A stretch of DNA of 43,688 nucleotides from Bacteroidota bacterium (lineage in GTDB: Bacteria > Bacteroidota > Bacteroidia > Cytophagales > Cyclobacteriaceae), in assembly GCA_022567155.1 (NCBI GenBank), contig JADFHN010000029.1, positions 1 to 43,688 of the forward strand, read 5' to 3'. The notes under the pieces are model-generated. The model worked only from the letters and a program-made list of their open reading frames with translations, searched no databases and had not been told where the DNA came from. This document shows positions 27,186-35,976 of this stretch, one piece after another; the first letter of the stretch is position 1; each line of letters starts with the position of its first letter. A program made the translations under genes and the position numbers.

Positions 27186-27420
27186 GGGGCCTTGCTCGAA
27201 TATATGGAAGGGAAAGAACTTCCCGGAGTTACCGCACTGGAGTCGCAAACCAGCTCCTGAAATTGTTATTATTTGAAATCTTAATCAGTTAATACAAAAA
27301 CCCCTGAATAAAGCCTGCCTGGTATACCGTGGCATGAAGAGATTTAAGGAGTTTTTCAGTTTTACACACATTGTCATACTTAAAGTCCCCCTTAATAAAG
27401 GGGGATTTAGGGGGTTGTCA
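27186..27420 (+). repeat. pgk-tail repeat unit 2
   Basis: The first 57 bases encode the same C-terminal pgk segment ([19 protein letters not shown]) with three silent changes relative to the true gene end. The frame then runs SQTSS and stops. There is no start codon in frame, so it is not a gene. The following about 175 bases match unit 1, including a near-complete palindrome (GTCCCCCTT around AATAAA, GGGGGATT) ending GGGGGTTGTCA at 27410-27420. Confidence 0.8.
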
Positions 27421-27434
27421 TAATTATAACCGGC

Positions 27435-27515
27435 GGGGCCTTGCTCGAATATATGGAAGGAAAAAAACTTCCCGGAGTTACCGCCCTGGAATCGTAATTC
27501 TGGTCCTGAATTCGT
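27435..27515 (+). repeat. Third pgk tail, abutting the SDR gene
   Basis: This is another copy of the pgk C-terminal codons ([20 protein letters not shown] and stop) with four silent changes and one Glu-to-Lys change. It is followed by TCCTGAATT as in the other copies, but it lacks the 200-bp block and runs straight into the stop codon of the convergent SDR gene. It looks like the original chromosomal end of pgk. Confidence 0.75.
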
Positions 27516-28342
27516 TAACCCTTAAACCCTTTTTCAACTTCGCTGCGCACAACGCTGTTGAACCATTTATTAGGAATAAACCGCCTCAGGGTAAGCAAAG
27601 CTGCAGTCTGGCCTCCTACAGGATATCTGAGCTTAAAAGTACGATCGTTGGCAGCTTTATATACGGTTTTGGCTACCGTTTCAGGACCGGTAGCCGCTTC
27701 CCCCGTCTTTTGCGTATTCTTAAATGTCACCTTTTCATATGCATCGTAATCCTGAAATGCATCATTGGCAAACAACTCCTGCGACCGGCTGTAAAAATCT
27801 GTTTTTATGGCGCCGGGCTCTACCAGTTTCACTTTGATGTTAAAAGGCCTTAACTCGTATTGCAGCGATTCCGAAAAACCCTCAACCGCCCACTTTGTAG
27901 CATGATATATACTGTAAATAGGAAAAGTGATTAGCCCCCCCATAGATGTAATGTTTATGATAACCCCGTTTCGCTGTTTACGAAAGTGGGATAAAATAAA
28001 CCGTGTAACATTCATCACTCCAAAAACATTGATATCAAATTGCCTTTGAATCTGCTCCTTTGTTGCCTTTTCAAATATGCCAACCGCTCCGTATCCTGCA
28101 TTATTTACTACCACATCAATGCGGTTAAAATCCTGAATTGTATCTGCCATAGATTGCCTGATCGAATTATTATCCGTTACATCAAGCCTGTATAACTTCA
28201 CACCTGACCGGCCGGCTAGGCCAGTTTCGTTTTCGGGTTGTCGCATGGTGGCAGCCACATTCCAGCCCTTGTCAGCAAAATGAACTGCAATTGCTTTACC
28301 TATTCCGGATGAAGCGCCCGTAATTAATATCGTCTTTGCCAT
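27515..28342 (-). CDS. Short-chain dehydrogenase/reductase
   Basis: The 275-residue protein is a classical SDR oxidoreductase. It has the NAD(P)-binding motif TGASSGIG (8-15), an NNAG motif near 80-83 and the catalytic triad Ser133, Tyr146 and Lys150 (YHATK). The basic residues near Arg34 suggest NADP preference, but this is weak evidence. The C-terminal PVGGQTAALLTLRRFIPNKWF is typical of a common subgroup annotated simply as SDR family oxidoreductase. The substrate is unknown. It converges on pgk; its stop codon touches the third pgk tail, so before the repeats arrived the two genes would have been about 20 bases apart. Confidence 0.9.
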   Translation of the reverse strand: MAKTILITGASSGIGKAIAVHFADKGWNVAATMRQPENETGLAGRSGVKLYRLDVTDNNSIRQSMADTIQDFNRIDVVVNNAGYGAVGIFEKATKEQIQRQFDINVFGVMNVTRFILSHFRKQRNGVIINITSMGGLITFPIYSIYHATKWAVEGFSESLQYELRPFNIKVKLVEPGAIKTDFYSRSQELFANDAFQDYDAYEKVTFKNTQKTGEAATGPETVAKTVYKAANDRTFKLRYPVGGQTAALLTLRRFIPNKWFNSVVRSEVEKGFKG

Positions 28343-28398
28343 ATTAAAAAATATTATTAGCTAAAAATAAGATAGTTATCAAATATTTTAAGCACAAT

Positions 28399-30306
28399 TT
28401 AAAGCTTTATTAAGTATCCTTTATTATCGTTACCGATCAATCCTGCATCCATCATTGCCCTCGCAATCTGAATGATTTCCAATGGGTCATCTTTTCTGAA
28501 TTTTTCAACGATTTGCTCAATCTTTAGCGGCTTGGCTTCGATATATTTTAAAATAGTATCTTTCAGATCATTATTTTGTCCGTCATCTGTTTTTTTCCTT
28601 TTTTTATCAATGCAGGTATCACAGATACCACACGTATTGTCAATCTCTTCTCCGAAATAATCCTGTATAAGATGTGTACGGCAAACCTTCTCCTCAAAAA
28701 CATACCTGATCATAAATTCATGCTTCTCTTTTTCAGTCCGTTTACGACGCTCATAAGATTTTCTGTCGATTGGAAGTTTTCCGGCATCAAGCCGTGGTGT
28801 AAGAAATACAAGCTGAGGTTGCTCTTTTTTAGGTGCATAGGCAACCACTCCCAGCTTATGAAGCCGCATAAGATCAGTTTTAATCTGATTTTCGGGCTGC
28901 CGGAGTACTTGTGCCAGCTTATACTCCGAAATCTTTGTAAACTGCGTAAACAACTCCCCTCCGTGCATCCGTAACAGCACCTTGATCAAGGGGTCAAGAT
29001 GTGCATTTGCCACCTGAAATTTATATAACTCATCGTGTTTAAGCTGTATATACAACGCAGATGAGCCATAAAACCCCTCCGACAACTGAACCAGATTCTC
29101 TTCTTCAAGTCTCTTTAACACATGAAAAACATCCAGGAATTCCAGGTTGTACTGTGCCGCAAATTTGTGCAGCAAAAAATCAAAACCCGAACTGTGCTCG
29201 CTGCCCACCGCCATCTTATAGTAATTAGCCAGACATTGATATACATGACGGATAAACTTCAGATCAGGATAGGACCTGGCAAAATTTTCGCGGGCTTGGG
29301 CTATATCGTTCAACTGGTAAAGAATAATTGCATACGATTTATTTCCATCACGACCTGCCCTGCCCGCCTCCTGGTAGTAGGACTCTATATTATCGTTGAG
29401 TCCAAGATGAATGACCGACCTTACATCCGGTTTGTCAATACCCATACCAAACGCATTTGTAGCCACTATCACCCGCACCTTCCCGCTTTTCCATTCATCC
29501 TGCATCTTAATACGATCGAAATAGGTAAGACCTGCATGATAATACCCTGATGATATCCCGGTTGCTTTAAGAATATCTGATACTTCCTTGCTTTGTTTCC
29601 GGGTTTTGGTGTAAACAATGGAGGTACCGGGTATTTTATTGAGTATTTCCACCAGTTTTCGTTCTTTATCCTCAACCTTGCGTACGGAATAAGACAGGTT
29701 TTCCCTGGCGAATGAACCTGTAAAAATTTCAGGCCCCTCAAGTTGTAGTTTGTCAACGATTTCATCCTGCACCTGCCTCGTGGCCGTTGCCGTAAGTGCA
29801 ATCACCTTCACCTCCGGCTTCATGTCCCGTAAAGTGTTTATTTCGAAATAGGCAGGCCTGAAGTCATGTCCCCACTGTGATATACAGTGTGCTTCATCTA
29901 CCGCGATCAGGTTTACATGCATTCGCTTAACCCGCTCTTTAAAAATCTCGGACTGGATTCTTTCCGGTGAGACATATAAAAATTTAATTTCACCATATAT
30001 ACAATTATCCAGCGTAATATCGACTTCTTTGAGATGCATGCCCGAATACACTGCGGCAGCGCGTATTCCAATGTTTTTAAGATTTTCAACCTGGTCTTTC
30101 ATCAGGGCAATCAGCGGGGTTACCACAATACAAATACCTTCTTTCATCATAGCAGGTACCTGAAAACATACTGATTTACCACCTCCGGTCGGTAAAATTG
30201 CCAGTACATCCCTGCCCCCGATGACCGCGTTGATAATATCTTCCTGTAATGGCCTGAACCGGTTGTGTTTCCAGTATTTCTTTAATATGTCAATGGGCTG
30301 ATCCAT
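28399..30306 (-). CDS. recQ: ATP-dependent DNA helicase RecQ (short form)
   Basis: RecQ unwinds DNA 3'-5' during recombination and repair. The 635-residue protein has the Q-motif region (FRPLQEDII), Walker A GGGKS at 41-45, DEAH at 137-140 and the aromatic-rich loop ISQWGHDFRPAY. Motifs IV-VI include YYQEAGRAGRDG. A RecQ-Ct zinc site (CRTHLIQDYFGE...CGICDTC) lies near 550-575, followed by a winged-helix-like tail (KPLKIEQIVEKFRK). An HRDC domain is absent, as in many shorter Bacteroidota RecQ proteins; these genomes often carry a second, longer RecQ. It is divergent from the AhpD-like gene. Confidence 0.93.
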   Translation of the reverse strand: MDQPIDILKKYWKHNRFRPLQEDIINAVIGGRDVLAILPTGGGKSVCFQVPAMMKEGICIVVTPLIALMKDQVENLKNIGIRAAAVYSGMHLKEVDITLDNCIYGEIKFLYVSPERIQSEIFKERVKRMHVNLIAVDEAHCISQWGHDFRPAYFEINTLRDMKPEVKVIALTATATRQVQDEIVDKLQLEGPEIFTGSFARENLSYSVRKVEDKERKLVEILNKIPGTSIVYTKTRKQSKEVSDILKATGISSGYYHAGLTYFDRIKMQDEWKSGKVRVIVATNAFGMGIDKPDVRSVIHLGLNDNIESYYQEAGRAGRDGNKSYAIILYQLNDIAQARENFARSYPDLKFIRHVYQCLANYYKMAVGSEHSSGFDFLLHKFAAQYNLEFLDVFHVLKRLEEENLVQLSEGFYGSSALYIQLKHDELYKFQVANAHLDPLIKVLLRMHGGELFTQFTKISEYKLAQVLRQPENQIKTDLMRLHKLGVVAYAPKKEQPQLVFLTPRLDAGKLPIDRKSYERRKRTEKEKHEFMIRYVFEEKVCRTHLIQDYFGEEIDNTCGICDTCIDKKRKKTDDGQNNDLKDTILKYIEAKPLKIEQIVEKFRKDDPLEIIQIARAMMDAGLIGNDNKGYLIKL

Positions 30307-30363
30307 AGTAACCCTGATAAAACAAAATCAATTTAATTTAATGAATTGATATGTATATTCCCA

Positions 30364-30371
30364 TATATTTG
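30364..30371 (+). promoter_or_regulatory. Candidate promoter -7 element of the AhpD-like gene (TATATTTG)
   Basis: TATATTTG fits TAnnTTTG and ends 14 bases before the ATG. TTG at 30346-30348 is a possible -33 box with a slightly short spacing. Confidence 0.45.
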
Positions 30372-30385
30372 GCTAAAAAACGCTT

Positions 30386-30949
30386 ATGCCATACATCCGG
30401 GTAATACCACACGAACAGGCAGAAGGGAACCTCAGGAAAATCTATGATAGTCTGGTTAAAACCCGTGGGAAACTGGCTGAAATTCACCAAATCCAGAGTC
30501 TCAATCCTGAATCTATTGTCACCCATATGGATCTGTATCTGACCATTATGTTCGGCAAATCACCGGTTCGCCGATACCAACGCGAAATGATGGCCGTGGT
30601 GGTTTCGGCTGCCAATAAATGTCCCTATTGTGTTGCGCACCATGGCGAAGCGTTGAATCATTTCTGGAAAGACCCGGATCGGGTTAATCGTCTCGCACAC
30701 GACTTCTCCAATGCCGGCCTGGATGACAAAGACCTGGCGCTTTGCAGGTATGCATTTGACCTTACAGCCCACCCCGAAACCATTTCAGAAAATGATCACA
30801 TTGCCAAACTGAAGAAGCAGGGAATTAAAGAAAGGGCGTTGCTGGATGCTAATCTGGTAATTGCATACTTCAATTTTGTCAACCGGGTTGTTACAGGTTT
30901 AGGTGTGGAACTTGAAGCAGACGGTGGTAAGGGGTATGATTATGATTAA
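30386..30949 (+). CDS. AhpD-like peroxidase-related protein (CMD fold)
   Basis: The 187-residue protein has the carboxymuconolactone-decarboxylase/AhpD-like fold, with the redox motif Cys79-x-x-Cys82-x-x-x-His86 in NKCPYCVAHHGEAL. A helix carrying a conserved Glu precedes it (RYQREMMAVVVSAAN). This arrangement is typical of uncharacterised peroxidase-related enzymes, presumed to reduce peroxides using the vicinal cysteines. Substrate and electron donor are unknown. No signal peptide is seen. It has its own promoter-like element and lies between divergent recQ and the convergent enoyl-CoA hydratase. Confidence 0.88.
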   Translation: MPYIRVIPHEQAEGNLRKIYDSLVKTRGKLAEIHQIQSLNPESIVTHMDLYLTIMFGKSPVRRYQREMMAVVVSAANKCPYCVAHHGEALNHFWKDPDRVNRLAHDFSNAGLDDKDLALCRYAFDLTAHPETISENDHIAKLKKQGIKERALLDANLVIAYFNFVNRVVTGLGVELEADGGKGYDYD

Positions 30950-30980
30950 CCCAAGGATCAAAAATCTTACAGAAATAACA

Positions 30981-31754
30981 TCACCACATAATTTTCTCTT
31001 TATTCAAAAACGCCGCAATCCCCCTCTGGCAGTCTTTGGTGGCGCGTGCCTTGGCATTCATTTCCGATGCATAATCAAGGGCTTCATTCAGCGGCATGGA
31101 CTGAACTTCTGCAATCATTTTTTTGGTGATGCCCATAGAGGTCGCCGAGTTTTTTTCAATCAGTTCACGGGCAAACAATTCCACTTTTTCCTCAAGATGG
31201 TCCGCATCCACAATTTTATTGATAAGGTTATTGGATAAGGCATCATCAGCGGTAATCAGCCTGCCGCTAACCAATAATTGCCTGGCCCTTGCTTCCCCGA
31301 TCTTTCGCAATAAAAAGACCATCACCAGAGCGGGTATAAATCCAATACGTATTTCCGTATAGCCAAATTTTGCTTCCGGTAGGGAAAAAGCAAAATCACA
31401 CACCGTAATCAGCCCGCAACCACCGGCAATGGCGTGCCCCTGAATTTGTGCAATCACAGGCTTTGGAAATAAATATATTTTTAAAAGTAATTCTTTAAAC
31501 AGATTGGAGTCGCTGAGGTTTTCTTCATAGGTATTTTGCTGAAGCTGTTGTAAATAATCCAGGTCGGCGCCGGCGCTAAACACACTTCCGCTTGCTCGGA
31601 AAATAATAACCTTCACCGATTCTTCTCTTTCTATCCGGCTGAACGCCTCTATCAGTTCTGAAACCATTCCCGCGCTTAGCGCATTACGTTTTTCAGGCCG
31701 ATTCAGTGTAATGTAACCAATCCGGTTTTTTGCGTTTATTTCTACAAAGTTCAT
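30981..31754 (-). CDS. Enoyl-CoA hydratase/isomerase family protein
   Basis: The 257-residue crotonase-fold protein shows the family N-terminus (IGYITLNRPEKRNALS) and the first oxyanion-hole region (FSAGADLDYLQQL). The second is IQGHAIAGGCGLITVCDFAFS, containing GGCG and the acidic region. The Glu expected at one catalytic position lies in FGYTEIRIGFIPA. Known relatives include methylglutaconyl-CoA hydratases of leucine degradation, but family membership alone does not fix the substrate. comEC lies 53 bases upstream on the same strand, which may be only an accidental grouping. Confidence 0.9.
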   Translation of the reverse strand: MNFVEINAKNRIGYITLNRPEKRNALSAGMVSELIEAFSRIEREESVKVIIFRASGSVFSAGADLDYLQQLQQNTYEENLSDSNLFKELLLKIYLFPKPVIAQIQGHAIAGGCGLITVCDFAFSLPEAKFGYTEIRIGFIPALVMVFLLRKIGEARARQLLVSGRLITADDALSNNLINKIVDADHLEEKVELFARELIEKNSATSMGITKKMIAEVQSMPLNEALDYASEMNAKARATKDCQRGIAAFLNKEKIMW

Positions 31755-31807
31755 ATGGATAACATAGTTAGAATAAAACGATTGAATTTACACAGAGATG
31801 CTGTCAA

Positions 31808-33907
31808 TTAAAAAAACGGGACTTTATTATTTCTGTCCGCATCAATGATAAAAGCGCCATTCTCTCTTACATTATGATATTTGAGTCCTGACCGGTCCAG
31901 TTCTTTTACAGCTTGCCGCAAATAATAGTAATCATTGGAACTATCGAAAATCACCTTTTTAAAGGTAAACAGTTTTTGAAGGTAACTGAAGTCTTTCACC
32001 GCATTGTTCGAAATGATAATGTAATCAACCCCGAATGGCTGTTCTGAAACAAATCCGCGATCAGGCGATTTGCTTATGATCAGGAATACGATCCGGCCTG
32101 AACTGAATATTTTAGCGCCGGAAATCTGTGTTTTTTTTATCGGAAACGACTGTACTGACCCCATGCCTGCCGTCGCAAGTCTGAAATTGCCCGTGTGATA
32201 GGGCACTTTTTCATAATCAGCCGCATCGGCAGCAATGGTATAAGAGGCCAGATGAAACGCATCAATAATGTCGATGACGGTTACTCCGGGAACATCATAC
32301 ACAACGATCCAATGCCGGCTACTTTTGCTGACCTGATCAAAAACAATAGAAAGAATAAAAATCACCCATACTGTAACTGCAAAGAACAGCCACTTAAAAT
32401 TTTTTACATATAGAAAAACCAGGATGCCTGTAATAAACAGGTAAAGCATAACTACCTGATGTTGGGGCAGGTGAATATCCTTTATATACGAGCCAGGAAT
32501 ATTTTCAATAAATAGTACCGACCTGTTCATGAAACCGATTAAAAACCCCAGCCCGGTTGCAAGTATTCCTGATAGTAAGCCGATTCCAACAAAACTGGAA
32601 ATTAAAAAAGCCAGCCCTCCTACAAGGATGATCCCTGCCGCCGGAACAACAATGAGGTTTGATATAAAAAACAGTAGTGGATAATTATGAAAATAGTGTA
32701 ATACCAAAGGAAAAGTAAGGATCTGGGCTGCAATACCTACCGAAGTAAGACTCCATATTTTTTCAAAAACCTTGTATTTTGATGCAAAAAGGCTGTTTAT
32801 TGATGGATGCAACCAAACAATTCCTATTACGGCAAGGTACGACAACTGAAAACCCACATTGAATAGCTGCATCGGATTGATGATTAGAAGCACAAAAGCT
32901 GAAAAAGCAATGGTATTGAAAATGTTGGGTGTACGGTAGAAATATTGCCCGATGCTGAAGATCGAAAACATCAGTGCGGCACGTGTTACGGATGGCGAAA
33001 GACCCGCAATTGTGGCATAGCTCCAGAGTATGACGACCGTAAGCAAAACAAACCACGTTGTTTTACGGTATTTTCTGAAAATCAGCAGCATAAACCCGTA
33101 TAATATTCCCAGATGTAATCCTGAAATAGCCAGAATGTGTATGACTCCTGCATGTGCATAAGCCTGCATTAATTCATCGCTCATATCTCCCCGTACTCCC
33201 AATAACAGCGCTTTGGCTATGCTCTGGTGGTCCGTGTTGGTTATCTTTTCGGTTATGGCTGTGACCCCGAAATTCCTTATATGATTGGCAAGTGCAATAA
33301 TGCGGTTTGGTTCACTTTGTCCGATGACCAGATAATCTTCACGCCTGAGAAATTGCCTGTGAAAAATATTCCTGTTTGCCAGATACATCCTGTAATCAAA
33401 CTCTTTGGGATTCCCGGGCGGTTCAACCGAAGCGGGAGGTGTGGTTATTATTAGCTTTGTACCATATCTGATGGAAGTATCACTGGCGGGAACATAAAGC
33501 AACACCCTGCCAAAAGCCCGTTTCCATTCTTTCGGGGTACCTGTCTCAGTAACCTCAATAACTACCTTTTGAAAGTTTTTAGTTTGTTCAGGCCAGGAAT
33601 CAATGGTGCCGGTATAGCGTTCCATTGGGTAGTTCGAAAAGTGAAATTCTGAATGATTTTGCTGAAATAGAAAAGTTCGGGCCATGCTGAACAGGCAGAT
33701 CAGGCTGAGGGCAACAAACCCAACTACCGGGTTCAGACTAAAAAATTGCTTTTTGCCTGCAGTAAGGAGTACGATATAAAGTAAAGCAACTACTCCAATA
33801 AGTATCACGGAAATCCACAGGTCCTGGTGCAACCGTACGGCTATTAATATGCCGGCAATATAGGCAGGTGTAAAGCGTATAAACGGATACTTTAGCCAGT
33901 GGAGCAT
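31808..33907 (-). CDS. comEC: ComEC/Rec2-family DNA-uptake channel protein
   Basis: ComEC forms the inner-membrane channel for single-stranded DNA during transformation. The 699-residue protein has an N-terminal membrane pair and OB-like DUF4131 region (about 1-190). The competence domain follows with its signature AHAGVIHILAISGLHLGILYGF near 255-275 and about ten membrane helices to residue 520. The C-terminal part (550-699) is soluble but lacks the HxHxDH metal motif of the beta-lactamase-like nuclease domain found in many ComEC proteins. That shorter form is common in Bacteroidota. Whether this organism is naturally competent cannot be told from here. Confidence 0.9.
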   Translation of the reverse strand: MLHWLKYPFIRFTPAYIAGILIAVRLHQDLWISVILIGVVALLYIVLLTAGKKQFFSLNPVVGFVALSLICLFSMARTFLFQQNHSEFHFSNYPMERYTGTIDSWPEQTKNFQKVVIEVTETGTPKEWKRAFGRVLLYVPASDTSIRYGTKLIITTPPASVEPPGNPKEFDYRMYLANRNIFHRQFLRREDYLVIGQSEPNRIIALANHIRNFGVTAITEKITNTDHQSIAKALLLGVRGDMSDELMQAYAHAGVIHILAISGLHLGILYGFMLLIFRKYRKTTWFVLLTVVILWSYATIAGLSPSVTRAALMFSIFSIGQYFYRTPNIFNTIAFSAFVLLIINPMQLFNVGFQLSYLAVIGIVWLHPSINSLFASKYKVFEKIWSLTSVGIAAQILTFPLVLHYFHNYPLLFFISNLIVVPAAGIILVGGLAFLISSFVGIGLLSGILATGLGFLIGFMNRSVLFIENIPGSYIKDIHLPQHQVVMLYLFITGILVFLYVKNFKWLFFAVTVWVIFILSIVFDQVSKSSRHWIVVYDVPGVTVIDIIDAFHLASYTIAADAADYEKVPYHTGNFRLATAGMGSVQSFPIKKTQISGAKIFSSGRIVFLIISKSPDRGFVSEQPFGVDYIIISNNAVKDFSYLQKLFTFKKVIFDSSNDYYYLRQAVKELDRSGLKYHNVRENGAFIIDADRNNKVPFF

Positions 33908-34074
33908 ATGGATGAAGTTAGTATTGAATTGTCAAATTAAAAAATATTCAAACAAATTCCCCGGTATCTGTCAGAATGTATATTTTGATAACACCGGACT
34001 AAGCCATGGCTGGTATCTTGTAATCATCACCTTAGTTTAACCCAGAAAATTCACATGAATTTTCCGCCCGAAAG

Positions 34075-34095
34075 GTCCGACGATAAATGTCGGAC
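34075..34095. repeat. Perfect 7-bp stem hairpin
   Basis: GTCCGAC (34075-34081), a 7-base loop, then GTCGGAC (34089-34095). No T run follows. Confidence 0.5.
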
Positions 34096-34251
34096 TCTGA
34101 CAGAATCGTCATGAGCCGAGGAATTGTAAAATACGGATAATCAGCTAAATGGAGTTTAGGAAAGATTATTTTATAAAAAAATGCAATACTCAAAAATGAG
34201 CATCCTAAATTTTACAATGGTTAGGGTTAATCCCTGATGTTTCAATCATGA

Positions 34252-34272
34252 TTCAGACCGCAAGCGTCTGAA
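34252..34272. repeat. Perfect 7-bp stem hairpin with CGCAAGC loop
   Basis: TTCAGAC (34252-34258), loop CGCAAGC, then GTCTGAA (34266-34272). The core resembles the hairpin at 4672-4693. Confidence 0.5.
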
Positions 34273-34320
34273 CCTAACATAAATGATTGGTAATCAATTA
34301 ATTCTAATTATTTATCGTCA

Positions 34321-34345
34321 TTATTCATGATTTCATCATGAATAA
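34321..34345. repeat. Perfect 11-bp stem with 3-base loop
   Basis: TTATTCATGAT (34321-34331), loop TTC, then ATCATGAATAA (34335-34345). It is the strongest hairpin in this gap and has no following T run. Confidence 0.55.
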
Positions 34346-34718
34346 TCAGGGTTAATATACAGCTCCGGTGGCTTCTTTCGATTTGTGGCCTGCTCATAGG
34401 CGTAGGAATGTTTAATGCGTCTCGGCTAATCGAACATTCGTCCTACAAACTTGCAGTACAGCAGGCAGATTACCACCGGCAAAAGCCATTGGAACGGTGA
34501 ATGCAGGCTGACTGGAGTGGGATGCGATTACTTACCTATTTTCCTCCTTGTATTCCTCCTAAAACCAACATAAGTAGTGTATTTAAAGAGATACAACGGT
34601 GTATTGAGCAAAATCGACCCATCCCCTGACTTCACATGGACGGCAGGAGATAGATTTTTGTCAGCCACCGGAAGAGATTGTTTGTAACAAATACAAAAAA
34701 CCGAAGAGGTAAAGTCAC

Positions 34719-35879
34719 TCACTCCATACTATCAATCACCAGTTTTACCATTTCCCCCAACTTTGGTGAGTCAAGCCAGCGGGTTACGATTACCAGGTCA
34801 TGTTTAATATCCACTACAATGTAATTTCCTCCAAAACCGGCCGCATAATAAATCGTATTGGGCACTCCTTCCATTTCCCTTCTGCCCCTGTTGAGCCACC
34901 ACATATATCCGTAGCTTTCATTGGCTTCGGAAGGTTGTTGTACCATCTCCACCCATTTTTCGGAGATCAACTGTTTTCCATTCCAGTTGCCTTTTCGCAG
35001 AAACAACAGCCCGAACCGGGCATGATCCATAGTGCTTACAAAAACACCACCTCCGGAATGCCCACCACCGCTCACCGACTGCATTTTAACCCCATCCACG
35101 TTTACCCATGAAGATTCGTATCCATACCATCGCCAGGTAGAAGAGGCCCCGATGGGGTCCATAATTTTTTCTTTAAGCACCATGGGCAACGGTTTTCGCC
35201 AGACTTGAAGCAGCGAATATGCAAGTACATTTACTCTGACGTCGTTATATTTGAAACTCGTACCCGGTTCTTTAAGCTCGCGGTATTTCCAGTCATCGAT
35301 ACCGCCTTCCATTGGCGGTCTGTCGCCCCAGTCGGGCATGCCAAACAGGCTGCCCGACCAGTCAGATGACTGATTCAGCAGGTGGTGCCAGGTGATTTTT
35401 GAATTGTGCTCACCTTCAAATGTGCCGTCCCACACATATTGATAAACATGATCATTCACATCGGCAATTAACCCGTCATCGAGCGCCAGCCCAGCCACAG
35501 TGGACAGGTAACTTTTGGTTACACTGAATGTCATATCCACCCGTTTTATATCTCCCCACCGGGCAATGATGTACCCGTCTTTAATTATCATACCCGCCGG
35601 TCCGCCTCTTTTTTTGGTAGGCCCGGAAATTTTATGATATGGTTCATGCGTAAATCCCTGCAATATCGCAATGCGCAAGTCGCGCACACCGGTATATTCG
35701 TTCGTTTTGGCAAATTCCACCGCTATAGCCAGCTCTTTTGCATCAACGCCAAGTTCCTGGGGCGATCTGAACTCCCACTCATCTCCTTTTGGCGGGTAAT
35801 ACTTGTGTTGAGAAAATAATTGTGTCCATGACAGAAAAACCAGCACCAGGATAATAAGCGGTGATTTAATATTTTTCAT
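34719..35879 (-). CDS. Exported serine hydrolase of the beta-lactamase class C fold
   Basis: The 386-residue protein starts with a signal peptide (about 1-23, LVLVFLSWTQLFSQ). The active-site Ser119 and Lys122 lie in SVTKSYLS (SxxK). The second motif is Tyr211-Asn-Asp (FKYNDVRV), and GGGHSGGGVF near 275 is in the position of the third. This set fits the beta-lactamase/esterase EstB/penicillin-binding-protein-like family. Members range from peptidases to esterases, so the substrate is unknown and antibiotic resistance should not be assumed. The gene stands alone with an 810-bp gap downstream. Confidence 0.88.
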   Translation of the reverse strand: MKNIKSPLIILVLVFLSWTQLFSQHKYYPPKGDEWEFRSPQELGVDAKELAIAVEFAKTNEYTGVRDLRIAILQGFTHEPYHKISGPTKKRGGPAGMIIKDGYIIARWGDIKRVDMTFSVTKSYLSTVAGLALDDGLIADVNDHVYQYVWDGTFEGEHNSKITWHHLLNQSSDWSGSLFGMPDWGDRPPMEGGIDDWKYRELKEPGTSFKYNDVRVNVLAYSLLQVWRKPLPMVLKEKIMDPIGASSTWRWYGYESSWVNVDGVKMQSVSGGGHSGGGVFVSTMDHARFGLLFLRKGNWNGKQLISEKWVEMVQQPSEANESYGYMWWLNRGRREMEGVPNTIYYAAGFGGNYIVVDIKHDLVIVTRWLDSPKLGEMVKLVIDSME

Positions 35880-35976
35880 TTTAAGATAAGATTATGCGTT
35901 GTCTGAACGTTTCACGGATGTGAATTTATGCACTTTTTATAATTAACTAAAAGGTGACCAATAGTAGCTACACTTC

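Larger units (their letters stand above)
27048..27514. other. Repeat-filled gap between the DUF559 gene and the SDR gene
   Basis: The stretch holds the right-hand inverted palindrome (27123-27165), the second pgk-tail repeat unit (27186-27420) and the third pgk tail (27435-27515). Frames reading through it are degenerate pgk ends and do not look like genes. Confidence 0.7.
33908..34718. other. 810-bp hairpin-rich gap without a supported gene
   Basis: Three strong hairpins lie in the left half (34075-34095, 34252-34272, 34321-34345). An imperfect inverted pair around them consists of TTAATCCCTGAT near 34228 and ATCAGGGTTAA near 34345. A 64-codon minus-strand frame at 34528-34722 starts inside the end of the neighbouring gene and resembles nothing I know. 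I see no tRNA or other RNA gene signature. The region could hold a decayed mobile element. Confidence 0.45.

Noticed and set aside
27371-27853. 160-codon plus-strand frame across the third pgk tail and the SDR gene
   Set aside because: It is the antisense shadow of the SDR gene extended through repeats; the SDR motifs are on the minus strand.
34528-34722. 64-codon minus-strand frame in the hairpin-rich gap
   Set aside because: No recognisable motif, and it begins inside the 3' end of the serine hydrolase gene; probably chance.
34719-35879. Antibiotic-resistance beta-lactamase
   Set aside because: The SxxK and Tyr motifs only place it in the broad serine-hydrolase fold; nothing specific to beta-lactamases is seen.
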